NCBI GenBank assembly: GCA_036874045.1
Contig: CM072343.1
Location: 6,034,001-6,098,000, forward strand
Origin: Cymodocea nodosa
Lineage: Eukaryota > Streptophyta > Magnoliopsida > Alismatales > Cymodoceaceae
Direction: 5' to 3'
Length of the DNA stretch: 64,000 bases
Shown piece by piece: positions 11,659 to 23,862 of the stretch; the stretch's first letter is position 1; every line of letters starts with the position of its first letter. Under the pieces are notes generated by a model, which saw only the letters and a list, made by a program, of their open reading frames with translations, did no database searches and was not told where the DNA came from. A program made the position numbers and the translations under genes.

Positions 11659-13495
11659 TGTTCGTGTTTTCCCAGCACTACACTAGAAAAACTTGGATTT
11701 GTTACTTCTATTTTTACTTAGTTAATTTATCTTTATGCCTATTCTTTCTTTTAGAAGTAAACAAACAACCTTTAATACAATTTAGATATTAATTCCAATT
11801 TGTACTTTAACTACAAGTGCACAGTGTCTATTGTATTAGTGTGCAAGTACAGGTCGATCCCATAGGGAATTGCTGACGAATTTAAGAAATGTTTGATTGT
11901 GAACAATTCAAATTTATATTCAATAAGCACTCCGTTGAGTTACAGTTAACTCAACGGACTAAGTTCGTTGAGTTATGGATAACTCAACGGACTATCCTCA
12001 TGGACTTAAGTTAACTCCACGAGCCTGTCTCTTCTTTATAATACTGCTAATTACAGAGGAATTCGGCCAACCATTGGGTGATTCCACAGATTGTAAATAA
12101 CATCAATTAAGCTTTTTTTTTAATGCTAGTTAACATTGGATTTATCATTATGCAATACTAACATTCAGATGATTCAAACAATAACCATTAAAATCTTTAA
12201 GTTGTTTTGTACGAACCAATTTCAGTAAACTGTAAAATTAAAACTAACATAAAACAATCATAAAATTGATACAGATAACATTAATCATGATACAACACCA
12301 ACAATACAATACTCAAATACAACATACAAACAAAGATAAATTGTTTTTGGTATTTTTGTTTTGATGTGATGGGCGAAAGGTGAAATGTAAAGTAATTTCA
12401 CTTGACAGTAAATACTTTTGACACTACTTGCAACGCGATTACACCACTGAAAATTGAACCACTTACAATTCTATCTCCTCTCCCTATAGAATCGCGAGTC
12501 CAGAATTGCAAGATGATCTCCTCTTCAGCATATAGGCATCAACCCGAAGTCAAGGCTAAAAGCTTTACGATCTCCTGAAATATGTGTCGGCGCTTGGTGA
12601 AAATGTCTTCCCTTCCCGCGACGCGATCACTCCTCACAGTGGTTGTCAAGCACTGTGTTTGGCTTGGAATCGACCCGACATCAGGCAAGTATCCTCACAG
12701 ACCTCCGATGATTGGTGATTATGGTGGTGATACGATGGTTGGTGTGATACTTCGGAGAATCACCGATATTGTCTGCAAAAAGCTCGGTGCTCCTCCTCTG
12801 TATACACCCTTTCTTTTTTTCTTCTTTTCTTTTATATTTCTTCAGTGGTAACTGCTTCTGCTTGAATGGTCGGTTGGATTTCCTTCCGTCAGATCAACGG
12901 CGATGATTTCTTTCTCCCTGCGCGATTGAATTCCTGCGTGATGCGTGCAAACGTGGTTTTTCCTTCCAACTATTTGTTCCTGCAACCGCTACAGTGGCAT
13001 ATTAGAAAATATATAGTCCATGGAGTTACAGATAACTCAACGGACTTCCTTCGTTGATTTAACTATAAAACACGTGCAAAAATAACAACTTAAGTTTATA
13101 ACACTAACCTAACGCGTTGGCTTAGTGTATTTTCATGTAACTCAACGCGTGCAGTTATGCTAACTTTACGAGTTATAACGTAAGTAAATCTACCAGCTCT
13201 CAACACGTGTCAGCAACAGTTTAAATATAAAATAACATTCCAGAGAGTTACAGGTATAACTATCCGATGCTCAGAGGCATTTTCGAATACTTAAGAATTT
13301 CACAGCCTGCAATTTACCGACAGTTCATAAATGTACTAAATTAACATTAATTCCCCAAAATTAAGCAGATTGTTCAATTAAAGCATATAATAGTGCAATT
13401 ATAACATAATGTCTTAATTCTCATATGATAAGCTAAATATTATGCAATTAACCATCATTTAACCGTTAATAATATGCACTTTTTCATTCTAAACA
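11659..13495 (-). repeat. 3' LTR of gypsy-1
   Basis: This 1837 bp LTR matches 28573-30428 over its whole length. In element sense it begins TGTTTAGAATG after the purine tract and ends CACGAACA. It carries a GC-richer block at 12540-12960, the palindrome-like TCCGTTGAGTTA/TAACTCAACGGA near 11930-11960, and CACGTG motifs at 13071 and near 13205. Two antisense open frames (12582-12851, 12866-13057) lie in the GC-richer block and recur in the other LTR copies; no family was recognised and they are not called as genes. Confidence 0.93.
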
Positions 13496-15434
13496 CTTCC
13501 CCCATACCTAAATTTTGCTAGTCCCTTAGCGAACTAAAATTTAATTAATTGGTCTTTCAAAAAGTGCTAGAATTAATTCTCCCCCTTTTGTTTTTTTTCT
13601 TCTGTTCAGCATAAACATATATTCTGTATGTTTCAGTAATCAACCTGCAAAGATATTTAGAATATATGTAAATTACATACAAAGTATATCATCTTTATAT
13701 AGGTGTTAATTATATTATCGTTTATTCTTCTTTTCATCATCTGTAATCCTGAATTTTCCAATAAGTTTTTCTAGAAGAAATTTCAACAACATACAAATTA
13801 AAGTACAATCCAATTCAATCTAATTAAGACAAGTAGAATAAAGAATTGTATTTCCATTAAACAACTTCAAAAGTTAATTCCAGATTCATATTTCAGCAAT
13901 TCTAGATAACAGAAAATATACTCGATTCATAAGATATCTGTATTTCACAAAACACTTGTATCTTTTCAGAACAGTATATGTTTTTTTTTTTTTCTTTTTC
14001 TGTGTACTTTAAAAGTTAATTTGACAAGCTTGAATCATGCAAGAGCTTTCTAATGTACCCATGTAACGAGCTTTCAGTCAACAATCCCAGATCTGATCAA
14101 GATCTTAGGTTGCCAGATTTTCAGAGTCCTTTTTCAGGTCAACAATCCTTACATACCTATCTGCTCAAGTACAAAAGGCTCGTGATCAAACAAGTCAATA
14201 AACTCTTAAGGTTCTTTTTTTTTTTTTCTAAAAATAAATGCACACACAAAACAAAGCATTAATCACATACTGTATATGCATGTATTTCATTAATACAGAT
14301 GTAGTAAAACACCAATCTCATATAATCCTGCTTCTATCATTTACTAAAGATATGAATCCATAACAATAAGTTCATACTTTATCTATAGTTTAATAAGATC
14401 TACACATAAATCATTCTACAAGTTCAATCAGTCAAAGTAAATGTATCTTTCATCATATGTGTTTCATTTAATCTAGAATTCACATCTCAGCTCCTTCAAG
14501 ACTTCAGATAATTTTCTGATTAAGCATTAAATATTCTGATTTCATTTTAAAATCGTGAAACTATTAAACTCATGAAATTCAGAAAAATCATAAGATACTA
14601 TATCTAGATTTACATAAATAATAAATTCTATAGCATCTTCTATAGCCTTCTAAATATAACATTCAAGCAGTTTATAAAAATTTTACAGTCTCAATTATCG
14701 GATAGTTACAGCAAGTTCATAAAATTTTCAATTTCCTCAAAACTTTGCAGTACCATTTTAATTCCTTTAATTAACAAACTTACATGGCTGTTACTTTAAT
14801 TACCTCCCCCCCATACCTACATTTTGCATTGTCCTCAATGTAAAAGATTTAACAATAAGTACAGTAATTGTAGCAGGCATGAATAAAGTTTTGTTCGATT
14901 TAAAATTCAGGATAAGTAATTGGTTACATACCTTGTTCCATTTGTATCTCTTTCTGCATAATTCGATTTTGATTCTGAAAAACTTTTCATTCCCAGATAA
15001 ACACAGAATATAAAACAAAATAACATTTAATAGGTATTAATAAATCAGTGTCTTGTGTGGAACCCAGGCTTCTATGCCTTTGGTGGCTCACAAGCAAGCT
15101 AGTTGGTTTCCTAGAACAGATACCAACAAACTGGATTGATATTTTGTTTTGTTTGTTTGTTTGTTTTTTTTTTTTTTAAATAAATGTAGAATACACAACA
15201 TTAAACACACAAAATCACAGCTTAAGAACATGATTGAAAAGTAGAAACAAATGGAATAAATGTATCAGTCCAAGCAAACTTTTTAGGCATAGTTCTTCTT
15301 GCTATTAATTTTGTTTTAATGCAATTCTTGGTCCTTTTTAATTTGTAAACATGCAATATATTATAAATTCCAAATACGAGTGTATTACCATTAATGATAT
15401 GTAATGCAGAAAGGGATCCTTTGTGGTTCCAGGG
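13496..15434 (-). other. Gypsy-1 3' noncoding spacer, duplicate copy
   Basis: This is noncoding. The purine tract (GGTATGGGGGAAG in element sense, 13496-13508) abuts the 3' LTR. Two further purine tracts lie at about 13578-13592 and 14802-14815; the last repeats the PPT context CCCCCCATACCTA-ATTTTGC. Poly-T runs occur at 13980 and 14216. The region is a near copy of 16989-18926 and is homologous, more distantly, to the copia-2 spacer at 56440-57480. Confidence 0.85.
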
Positions 15435-18400
15435 TAACTGTAACTCAATAGACTAAGTTCGTTGAGTTATGGATAACTCAACGGACTATCCTCGTGGACT
15501 TAAGTTAACTCCACGAGCCTGTCTCTTCTTTATAATACTGCTAATTACAAAGGAATTTGGCTAACCATTGGGTGATTCCACAGATTGTAAATAACATCAA
15601 TTAAGCTTTTTTTTTAATGCTAGTTAACATTGGATTTATCATTATGCAATACTAACATTCAGATGATTCAAACAATAACCATTAAAATCTTTAAGTTGTT
15701 TTGTACGAACCAATTTCAGTAAACTGTAAAATTAAAACTAACATAAAACAATCATAAAATTGATACAGATAACATTAATCACGATACAACACCAACAATA
15801 CAATACTCAAATACAACATACAAACAAAGATAAATTGTTTTTGGTATTTTGTTTTGATGTGATGGGCGAAAGGTGAAATGTAAAGTAATTTCACTTGACA
15901 GTAAATACTTTTGACACTACTTGCAACGCGATTACACCACTGAAAATTGAACCACTTACAATTCTATCTCCTCTCCCTATAGAATCGCGAGTCCAGAATT
16001 GCAAGATGATCTCCTCTTCAGCATATAGGCATCAACCCGAAGTCAAGGCTAAAAGCTTTACGATCTCCTGAAATATGTGTCGGCGCTTGGTGAAAATGTC
16101 TTCCCTTCCCGCGACGCGATCACTCCTCACAGTGGTTGTCAAGCACTGTGTTTGGCTTGGAATCGACCCGACATCAGGCAAATATCCTCACAGACCTCCG
16201 ATGATTGGTGATTATGGTGGTGATACGATGGTTGGTGTGATACTTCGGAGAATCGCCGATATTGTCTGCAAAAAGCTCGGTGCTCCTCCTCTATATACAC
16301 CCTTTCTTTTTTTCTTCTTTTCTTTTATATTTCTTTAGTGGTAACTGCTTCTACTTGAATGGTCGGTTGGATTTCCTTCCGTCAGATCAACGGCGATGAT
16401 TTCTTTCTCCCTGCGCGATTGAATTCCTGCGTGATGCGTGCAAATGTGGTTTTTCCTTCCAACTATCTGTTCCTGCAACTGCTACAGTGGCATATTAGAA
16501 AATATATAGTCCATGGAGTTACAGATAACTCAACGGACTTCCTTCGTTGATTTAACTATAAAACACGTACAAAAATAACAACTTAAGTTTATAACGCTAA
16601 CCTAACGCGTTTCCTTAGTGTATTTTCATGTAACTCAACGCGTGCAGTTATGCTAACTTTACGAGTTATAACGTAAGTAAATCTACCAGCTCTCAACACG
16701 TGTCAGCAACAGTTTAAACATAAAATAACATTCCGGAGAGTTACAGGTATAACTATCCGATGCTTAGATGCATTTTCGGATACTTAAGAATTTCACAGCC
16801 TACAATTTACCGACAGTTCATAAATGTACTAAATTAACAATAATTCCCCAAAATTAAGCAGATTGTTCAATTAAAGCATATAACAGTGCAATTATAACAT
16901 AATGGCTTAATTCTCATATGATAAGCTAAATATTATGCAATTAACCATCATTTAACCGTTAATAATATGCACTTTTTCATTCTAAACACTTCCCCCATAC
17001 CTAAATTTTGCTAGTCCCTTAGCGAACTAAGATTTAATTAATTGGTCTTTCAAAAAGTGCTAGAATTAATTCTCCCCCTTTTGTTTTTTTTCTTCTGTTC
17101 AACATAAACATATATTCTGTATGTTTCAGTAATCAACCTGCAAAGATATTTAGAATATATGTAAATTACATACAAAATATATCATCTTTATATAGGTGTT
17201 AATTATATTATCGTTTATTCTTCTTTTCATCATCTGTAATCCTGAATTTTCCAATAAGTTTTTCTAGAAGAAATTTCAACAACATACAAATTAAAGTACA
17301 ATCCAATTCAATCTAATTAAGACAAGTAGAATAAAGAATTGTATTTCCATTAAACAACTTCAAAAGTCAATTCCAGATTCATATTTCAGCAATTCTAGAT
17401 AACAGAAAATATACTCGATTCATAAGATATCTGTATTTCACAAAACACTTGTATCTTTTCAAAACAGTATATGTTTTTTTTTTTTCTTTTTTTGTGTACT
17501 TTAAAAGTTAATTTAACAAGCTTGAATCATGCAAGAGCTTTCTAATGTACCCATGTAACGAGCTTTCAGTCAACAATCCCAGATCTGATCAAGATCTTAG
17601 GTTGCCAGATTTTCAGAGTCCTTTTTCAGGTCAACAATCCTTACATACCTATCTGCTCAAGTACAAAAGGCTCGTGATCAAACAAGTCAATAAACTCTTA
17701 AGGTTCTTTTTTTTTTTTTTTCTAAAAATAAATGCACACACAAAACAAAGCATTAATCACATACTGTATATGCATGTATTTCATTAATACAAATGTAGTA
17801 AAACACCAATCTCATATAATCCTGCTTCTATCATTTACTAAAGATATGAATCCATAACAATAAGTTCATACTTTATCTGTAGTTTAATAAGATCTACACG
17901 TAAATCATTCTACAAGATCAATCAGTCAAAGTAAATGTATCTTTCATCATATGTGTTTCATTTAATCTAGAATTCACATCTCAGCTCCTTCAGGACTTCA
18001 GATAATTTTCTAATTAAGCATTAAATATTCTGATTTCATTTTAAAATCGTGAAACTGTTAAACTCATGAAATTCAGAAAAATCATAAGATACTATATCTA
18101 GATTTACATAAATAATAAATTCTATAGCATCTTTTATAGCCTTCTAAATATAACATTCAAGCAGTTTATAAAAATTTTACAGTCTCAATTATCGGATAGT
18201 TATAGCAAGTTCATAAAAATTTTCAATTTCCTCAAAACTTTGCAGTACCATTTTAATTCCTTTAATTAACAAACTTACATGGCTGTTACTTTAATTGCGT
18301 CCCCCCCATACCTACATTTTGCATTGTCCTCAATGTAAAAGATTTAATAATAAGTACAGTAATTGTAGCAGGCATGAATAAAGTTTTGTTCGATTTAAAA

Positions 18401-18926
18401 TTCAGGATAAGTAATTGGTTACATACATTGTTCCATTTGTATCTCTTTCTGCATAATTCGATTTTTGATTCTGAAAAACTTTTCATTCCCAGATAAACAC
18501 AGAATATAAAACAAAATAACATTTAATAGGTATTAATAAATCAGTGTCTTGTGTGGAACCTAGGCTTCTATGCCTTTGGTGGCTCACAAGCAAGCTAGTT
18601 GGTTTCCCAGAACAGATACCAACAAACTGGATTGATATTTTGTTTTGTTTTTTTTTTTTTTTTTTTTTAAATAAATGCAGAATACACAACATTAAACACA
18701 CAAAATCACAGCTTAAGAACATGATTGAAAAGTAGAAACAAATGGAATAAATGTATCAGTCCAAGCAAACTTTTTAGGCATAGTTCTTCTTGCTATTAAT
18801 TCTGTATTAATGCAGTTATTGGTCCTTTTTAATTTGTAAACATGCAATATATTATAAATTCCAAATACGAGTGTATTACCATTAATGATATGTAATGCAG
18901 AAAGGGATCCTTTGTGGTTCTAGGGT
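15435..18926 (-). repeat. 3.49 kb tandem duplication unit inside gypsy-1
   Basis: This unit repeats 11942-15434 with few differences. It contains an LTR lacking its last 280 or so bases (15435-16988), a purine tract (16989-17001) and the noncoding spacer (17002-18926). The junction at 15430-15436 joins the outer end of the spacer (TCCAGGGTAA) to a point inside the LTR (CTGTAACTCAA). Landmarks are offset by 3492-3493 bases throughout. The truncated inner LTR has no terminal CA, so this is a segmental duplication and not a nested element. Confidence 0.9.
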
Positions 18927-19879
18927 AATGTAGCATTTTCTATTTCTACATCTATTTCAATATACTCCTCTTCCCACTTCCATTCATTCATGTCTTCCAT
19001 AATCCATATTTGAAATTTCATCAGTTCATCCCACCATCTTATCAGACATAAAGTAGGATCATCTTTTTCATTATACCACATTCCTATTTGAATTTTATTA
19101 AATTTTTCAGATGGTGGTTTAGCTATTTCACTCGGGACAGGTAAAATTTCTGTATAATCAACATAACTGTCTATGCTCACTATGTATAAATCAGATCTAT
19201 ATGCTATTGATATCTTCGTGACTAAATAAATATAACCATCAAGTATGACATGTGTTTGGTTAATTAATGATTTCTGTCCTAGATATATTATAATGTTTTC
19301 ATTCTAAGATCTGTTTAGAAAATTATACACACTTAAGCGTAAATCTTCACCCCAATTTCCTGTAGGTCTCCAATAATATAATTTTTCAGGAATTGCAGAA
19401 TTTTTATCAGAAAATATTAAAGCTGACCCACAATTTTCAGTTGGTGCTTCAAATATATTAGGTCTTCCTATATTACATTCTTCTCCTGTTATAGGATTTC
19501 TTATCAAAATCTCAGGTAATGATAAACTTGCATACCTTGGTCTCGTCTTGTATATGATTAATCCTTCATCTATTCCTATAATATGACTCATTCCTTCTAA
19601 TGCATTGGGTGGAGTTCCAGTAGTTTCTTCCATAGCCAGATATTCATGGGTATTTGAACTACGATTAAATGACCTCCATATAAATCCATCTCTAATCTTA
19701 GTCATTTTTGCAGCTTGTAGTCCCTGAAAATATTTTTCTTCAATACAGCCTTTAATTTCCTTTGATACACAACACATCCTGCATAGATCTTTAGCTGACA
19801 AGTTACTTAGTATTTCCCTTTGTGCATCCAACAGTAATTGCATTAATTCCATTTGTCGATTCAGTCTAAAGCTTTCCAT
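18920..19879 (-). pseudogene. F-box-like pseudogene carried within gypsy-1
   Basis: One minus-strand frame of about 319 codons is interrupted by a single TAG at 19304-19306. Residues about 16-45 (AQREILSNLSAKDLCRMCCV) match the pattern of an F-box: a hydrophobic ILxxLSxKDLxRxxCVSK core. Downstream, LIRNPITGEE, then YWRPTGNW, and finally FQIWIMEDMNEWKWEEEY resemble the F-box-associated domain of plant F-box proteins, which are substrate adaptors of SCF ubiquitin ligases. It lies on the element's coding strand, between the third ORF and the 3' noncoding spacer, with no intron visible. That position suggests capture of a host transcript. Whether it was ever expressed is unknown. Confidence 0.7.
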
Positions 19880-20106
19880 TCTATAAATATTTGTTGTCGG
19901 ATGAAGGTTGAATCAACTACTTCTCCTTCCAATTCCTCCAACGCTTTCTCCTTTCTCTTAAAAGTGCTGGTAACTCGTAAATAACATTCTATTTCATATA
20001 TATATTGCGCATCCATAAAGTGAATAAATCTCGTTGCAAGATCGTGTCTTGCAACGTACATCGTGGTTCCTATTTTAATGGGTACGTGTACCACTACTAA
20101 TTTCAA
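19861..20106 (-). other. Small ORF upstream of the F-box pseudogene
   Basis: This 81-codon frame overlaps the F-box start by 19 bases in another frame. Its first half lies in a 239-bp tandem duplication. It could be the original N-terminus of the F-box ORF displaced by a frameshift (TFIRQQIFIEWKALD is plausible protein sequence), but no family is recognised. Confidence 0.35.
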
Positions 20107-20437
20107 ATTTTGGTAACCGCTAAACCGACGAAGTTTCGTTTGTGGTTAAAAGAATAATCGTTCTGCTTAATCCACGAACTAACCTCGTTGAGTTACATAA
20201 AGTGACTCGTAACTCGTAAATAACATTCTATTTCATATATATATTGCGCATCCATAAAGTGAATAAATCTCGTTGCAAGATCGTGTCTTGCAACGTACAT
20301 CGTGGTTCCTATTTTAATGGGTACGTGTACCACTACTAATTTCAAATTTTGGTAACTGCTAAACCGACGAAGTTTCGTTTGTGGTTAAAAGAATAATCGT
20401 TCTGCTTAATCCACGAACTAACCTCGTTGAGTTACAG
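19971..20437. repeat. 239-bp tandem duplication
   Basis: The sequence from TAACTCGTAAATAAC at 19971 is repeated from 20210 with a period of 239 bases and only one obvious difference (ACCGC versus ACTGC before TAAACCGACG). It overlaps the small ORF at 19861-20106. The near identity indicates a recent event. Confidence 0.92.
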
Positions 20438-21021
20438 ATTACTCAACAGAACACAGTCGGTTACTGTTGCTAACTCCACGGACTAACTTCATTGAGTTAC
20501 AGATAACTCAACGGAGTGACCTTATATTATATTACTGACCTCGTGGAGTTACGGTTAACTCAACGGACTTACTTCGTTGAGTTAACACTTAGCAACTTCT
20601 AAGTTTCACTCTCGTAAGTTTTCTATTCTGTTTTTTTTTTTTTTCTTTGTCATTCTGCTAACTGTAATAAAGTTAAATCTATGTCATTAATGCCTCATTT
20701 TGATTAAAATACATTTAAATCTAAACATTATACAAAGATTTAAATTGCAGGTCATTTTATGTTATGTAGAATTTACATTTTACCTTATAACATGCAGAAA
20801 TTTTTAAGCAGTTATCCTGTCATTTAGCAAATTGTAAATCTATTAGATATTCATTCATAAAGTTTCACAATAACATAATATTCAATAATTTCCATTCATT
20901 TCACATTCAAAACACGTATGAAAATTGCATCTGAAAAATTTACATTCATTAATATGAATCAATTACAATACAAGTACATATAATTTCATACAATTTTACA
21001 CAAGTAGACGAACAATACAAT
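20438..21021 (-). other. Gypsy-1 spacer after the third ORF
   Basis: No coding sequence is visible. It has several direct and inverted copies of TCCGTTGAGTTA and TAACTCAACGGA between 20440 and 20590, and is AT-rich afterwards. The same arrangement is found at 36820-37462 in gypsy-2. Confidence 0.75.
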
Positions 21022-23255
21022 TTAATCTTTATGCCTAAGTTCATCTACTTCCTTCTGGAGTTTTTCTAATTGCTGCTCTAATTGATTTATCCTCTCTACT
21101 ACTCCTACAACTTCTCTAGAAGGTACAGCTAATTCTGCAGCTATAAAATTTCTGTATTCTTTCACTGAAATGGTTCTAGATCTTATCTTTTTTGATGTCC
21201 ATTTAGTGAAATCAATACTATCCACCATCAGCAATGGAATCAAATCTCCATAAAATAATTTCTTCTTTATTGTTTTCAGCTTGGAGATAAAAACTACAGA
21301 CCAATTTATTTGGATCTTATTTACAACTGCATACGTGGCCCATTTGACAAATTGACTTAATTCTATGTCATGGCTCTGTCGTTGATAGACATTCTTAATC
21401 AGAATGTTAGCTACCATGTGTGCTTTACCATTTAAATGCTTCAATCTGTTTAATAATGGCACACCAGGATTGAAAGCTAAACAATCCTTAATTTGCTGCT
21501 CAGTCCATTCAACTACAGTTGTATCCTCCAAAACTTTTGTTCCTTCATTCTTTAAACCAAATATGTTATGGAGAAGCTCTGGTGTTATCTGTACATCAGC
21601 TTCCTCCACGTTTGAAATTAATTCTCCTTCTCCTTCTCTTAAATTTGCATAAAAACAGGGCACTAAATTCTCATATACTGCATGCCCTCTATCTTGAAAT
21701 ATAAATTGCAGTAGACCTTGGAATTCAAATAGATCTTTGATTTCTTGCATTCCATCCCAATTTACTGGTCTACTGTAAATAATATCGTAACCCCTTATTT
21801 CTTGGTATTTGATATAAGCTTCCTGACTACAAAAATGTACTTCATTCAAAATTGTTGTTTCAGTCGGGTCAGGAAGGTGACTTTGTTGCTCCAAAGGGGT
21901 TTGCTATTGCTCTTCCTCTAGCATAGGCTGCATTTGGACATTCTCTTCAGATTCCTGAATTTTTGCTTTTGCTTCTGTCTGTGGTGGTGAGCCGGCAGAA
22001 CTCTCCACTCTGTCTCGAATTCTTTCCATAATTTGCTGAAGAGTTTCTTGCTCTTCAGTGGAATCTGTGAAATTATTTTTGTCCAAATGGCTTCTTTCAG
22101 CCTCTTCATTTTCTACTCTTTCTTCTTCCTCCTGACTACCAATCTATTTTATTACTGTTTTTTCTGATTCTGTAACAGATTGGGATGGAGTCACAGGCAA
22201 TTCAGTTTCTACCCTAATTTCTATTTCTTCTTGTACAGGCTGCAGACTAATTTCAGCCTGATTTTTTTCTTTTCTTTGCTCCTCCTGCTCCTCCTCAGAA
22301 TCGGATAGCAGGTTAATAAAAATCTGCTCCACAGGCCTGTAAAAATTGGTACTTCAGATTTAATTTCCTCAAATTCAGGCACTTTTTCTTTTCCTTTCTT
22401 TTTTCTAATTAGTTGTGCCTGTTCTTCCTCTTCATCTTCTGAAATTAAATCTACAAAAGTAGGCTCTACATGCCTTCGAGCCATGGGTACTGGCTCTTCG
22501 TATTTAACTTTTCCTATAATTACTAGTCTCGAAGGACCAGCTTCATCTTCTTTTGCAGTAGTTCTGGCAGTAGCTGCGTGATGCTGTTCCACCTTGATTT
22601 TATATTGGGCTTTCAACTTTTCTGCATCCCTCTTTTTGTACAATGCATCAAACACCAGGTGTGCTTTAGCCACTACCAAATCTTCTGATTCTCCTTGGTT
22701 TTTTCCAACTTGAACCAGTTCTACAAATTCTCTTATTTCTTCTTCAGTCGAAGGACCCATCATTTTTGCTTGTGCCAATGGCTTAAATGATGGAACTGAA
22801 GGTCCAGAATGCTGCTCCTCAGGAACAGGTCTTTCAGCAGTTCGTTCCTCTCGTTCTTCAGTTGCCTCTTCATTTGCTTTCCTTTCTTACTCCCAGATCA
22901 CCCGTTTAGCTTGTCTACAGATTCGTCTTTTGAACTAGAGTCGGGACTTACGCTGGATTAATTCTAGGGCAACTTCGTTACTTGGCCTTATTTGTCTCTC
23001 CTTACTTACTGCTATTTCTGTTGCTATTCTGATTCGTGTTTCCATCATTTGAGGTATTTGTATATCCATATCTACTAAATCTCTTCTCAACTTGAAAAGT
23101 TCTGATTCTACCTTCTGTAGCTCTTTCTCTCTTGTCGTATTTCTGATCTTCTGCCGCGTGTGCCACTCTTCTGATTCCTTCAGAAATTCTGATGAATCAA
23201 CATCTTCCCAGAATTCAGGCGTCATCTTCATCATCGTGGAGTTACACAACAACAC
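21022..23255 (-). pseudogene. Gypsy-1 third ORF (plant transposon protein family)
   Basis: This starts near 23255 and ends at 21022. A helical N-terminal region (EEWHTRQKIRNTTREKELQ) is followed by an acidic, glutamine-rich linker at 22780-21900 and a conserved C-terminal domain at 21855-21120. That domain includes IIYSRPVNWDGMQEIKDLF, LVPCFYANL, LLHNIFGLKNEGT, QINWSVVFISKL and KKLFYGDLIPLL. The last 40 residues look like a coiled coil (heptads of Leu/Val). Stops after 22935, near 22144 and near 21901, and a frame change around 22221-22332, break it. The domain is homologous to the third ORF of copia-1 and copia-2 and to 34589-36819 in gypsy-2. Its position after integrase is where Athila elements carry their env-like ORF, but no signal peptide or membrane segment is visible. 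Confidence 0.8.
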
Positions 23256-23862
23256 GTAATCACTCTGATTTCTACCGTTCTAGATTCTAAATGATTTGTC
23301 GGATAATACCCCCAAAACCCTAGGTTTTAGTTTAAATAAGCACTAAGTTTAGGCGGGTAATCGGGTTATTTCCCGAACCAACTATTACTATTTTATCCGC
23401 GGTCTTAGCTACAGTACTCCGTTGTGTTACAGGTAACTCAACGGAATAAGCTCGTTGACTAACTCAAGACTCAACGGAGTATGCTCGTTGAGTTAAGCGT
23501 AACTCAACGGACTCCCCGTACAAGCAAATATAATAATAAAAATATTACAGAGAATAGTTTTTCTATTTTTTTACAGGTTTAACCGATACTATGCTTCGGT
23601 CAGACCTAAATATTTTTTTCTGAAAATTAATATACAATTTTTTTCCGGTTTAACCGATACTATGCTTCGGTAAAACCAATATTTTTTTTAATGTTCCGGT
23701 CATACCGATGCTACGCTTCGGTTAGACCTAAATATTTTTTAATTTTTTGGCCATACCGATGGATCCAGTCGATTGAACCGCAACTATTTTTATGTTTTAT
23801 ATATATTTTTAATTTTTTTTTTTTATATATATAAACATATAAACATAAAAACTGATTTCTTA
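23256..23862 (-). other. Gypsy-1 spacer between integrase and third ORF, with hairpin repeats
   Basis: Three to four degenerate copies of a unit of about 60 bp lie at 23573-23790, each with the core ACCGATACTATGCTTCGGT, which can form a stem ACCGA/TCGGT. Copies of TCCGTTGAGTTA and its complement lie at 23410-23515. AT-rich runs follow to 23862. Gypsy-2 has the same type of spacer at 33937-34588. Confidence 0.8.

Noticed and set aside
12582..13057. Antisense open frames of 89 and 63 codons in the gypsy-1 LTR, repeated at 16075-16550
   Set aside because: They recur only because the LTR is duplicated; in the 5' LTR (about 29500-29840) the frame is broken, and no protein family is recognisable.
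14053..14262. Small plus-strand ORF in the gypsy-1 spacer and its duplicate at 17545
   Set aside because: The duplicate copy comes from the 3.49 kb duplication, and the end of the frame is a poly-T tract; no conservation beyond that.
21022..21894. Envelope glycoprotein in the third ORF
   Set aside because: No signal peptide, membrane-spanning segment or cleavage site is visible, and the domain is shared with copia elements.
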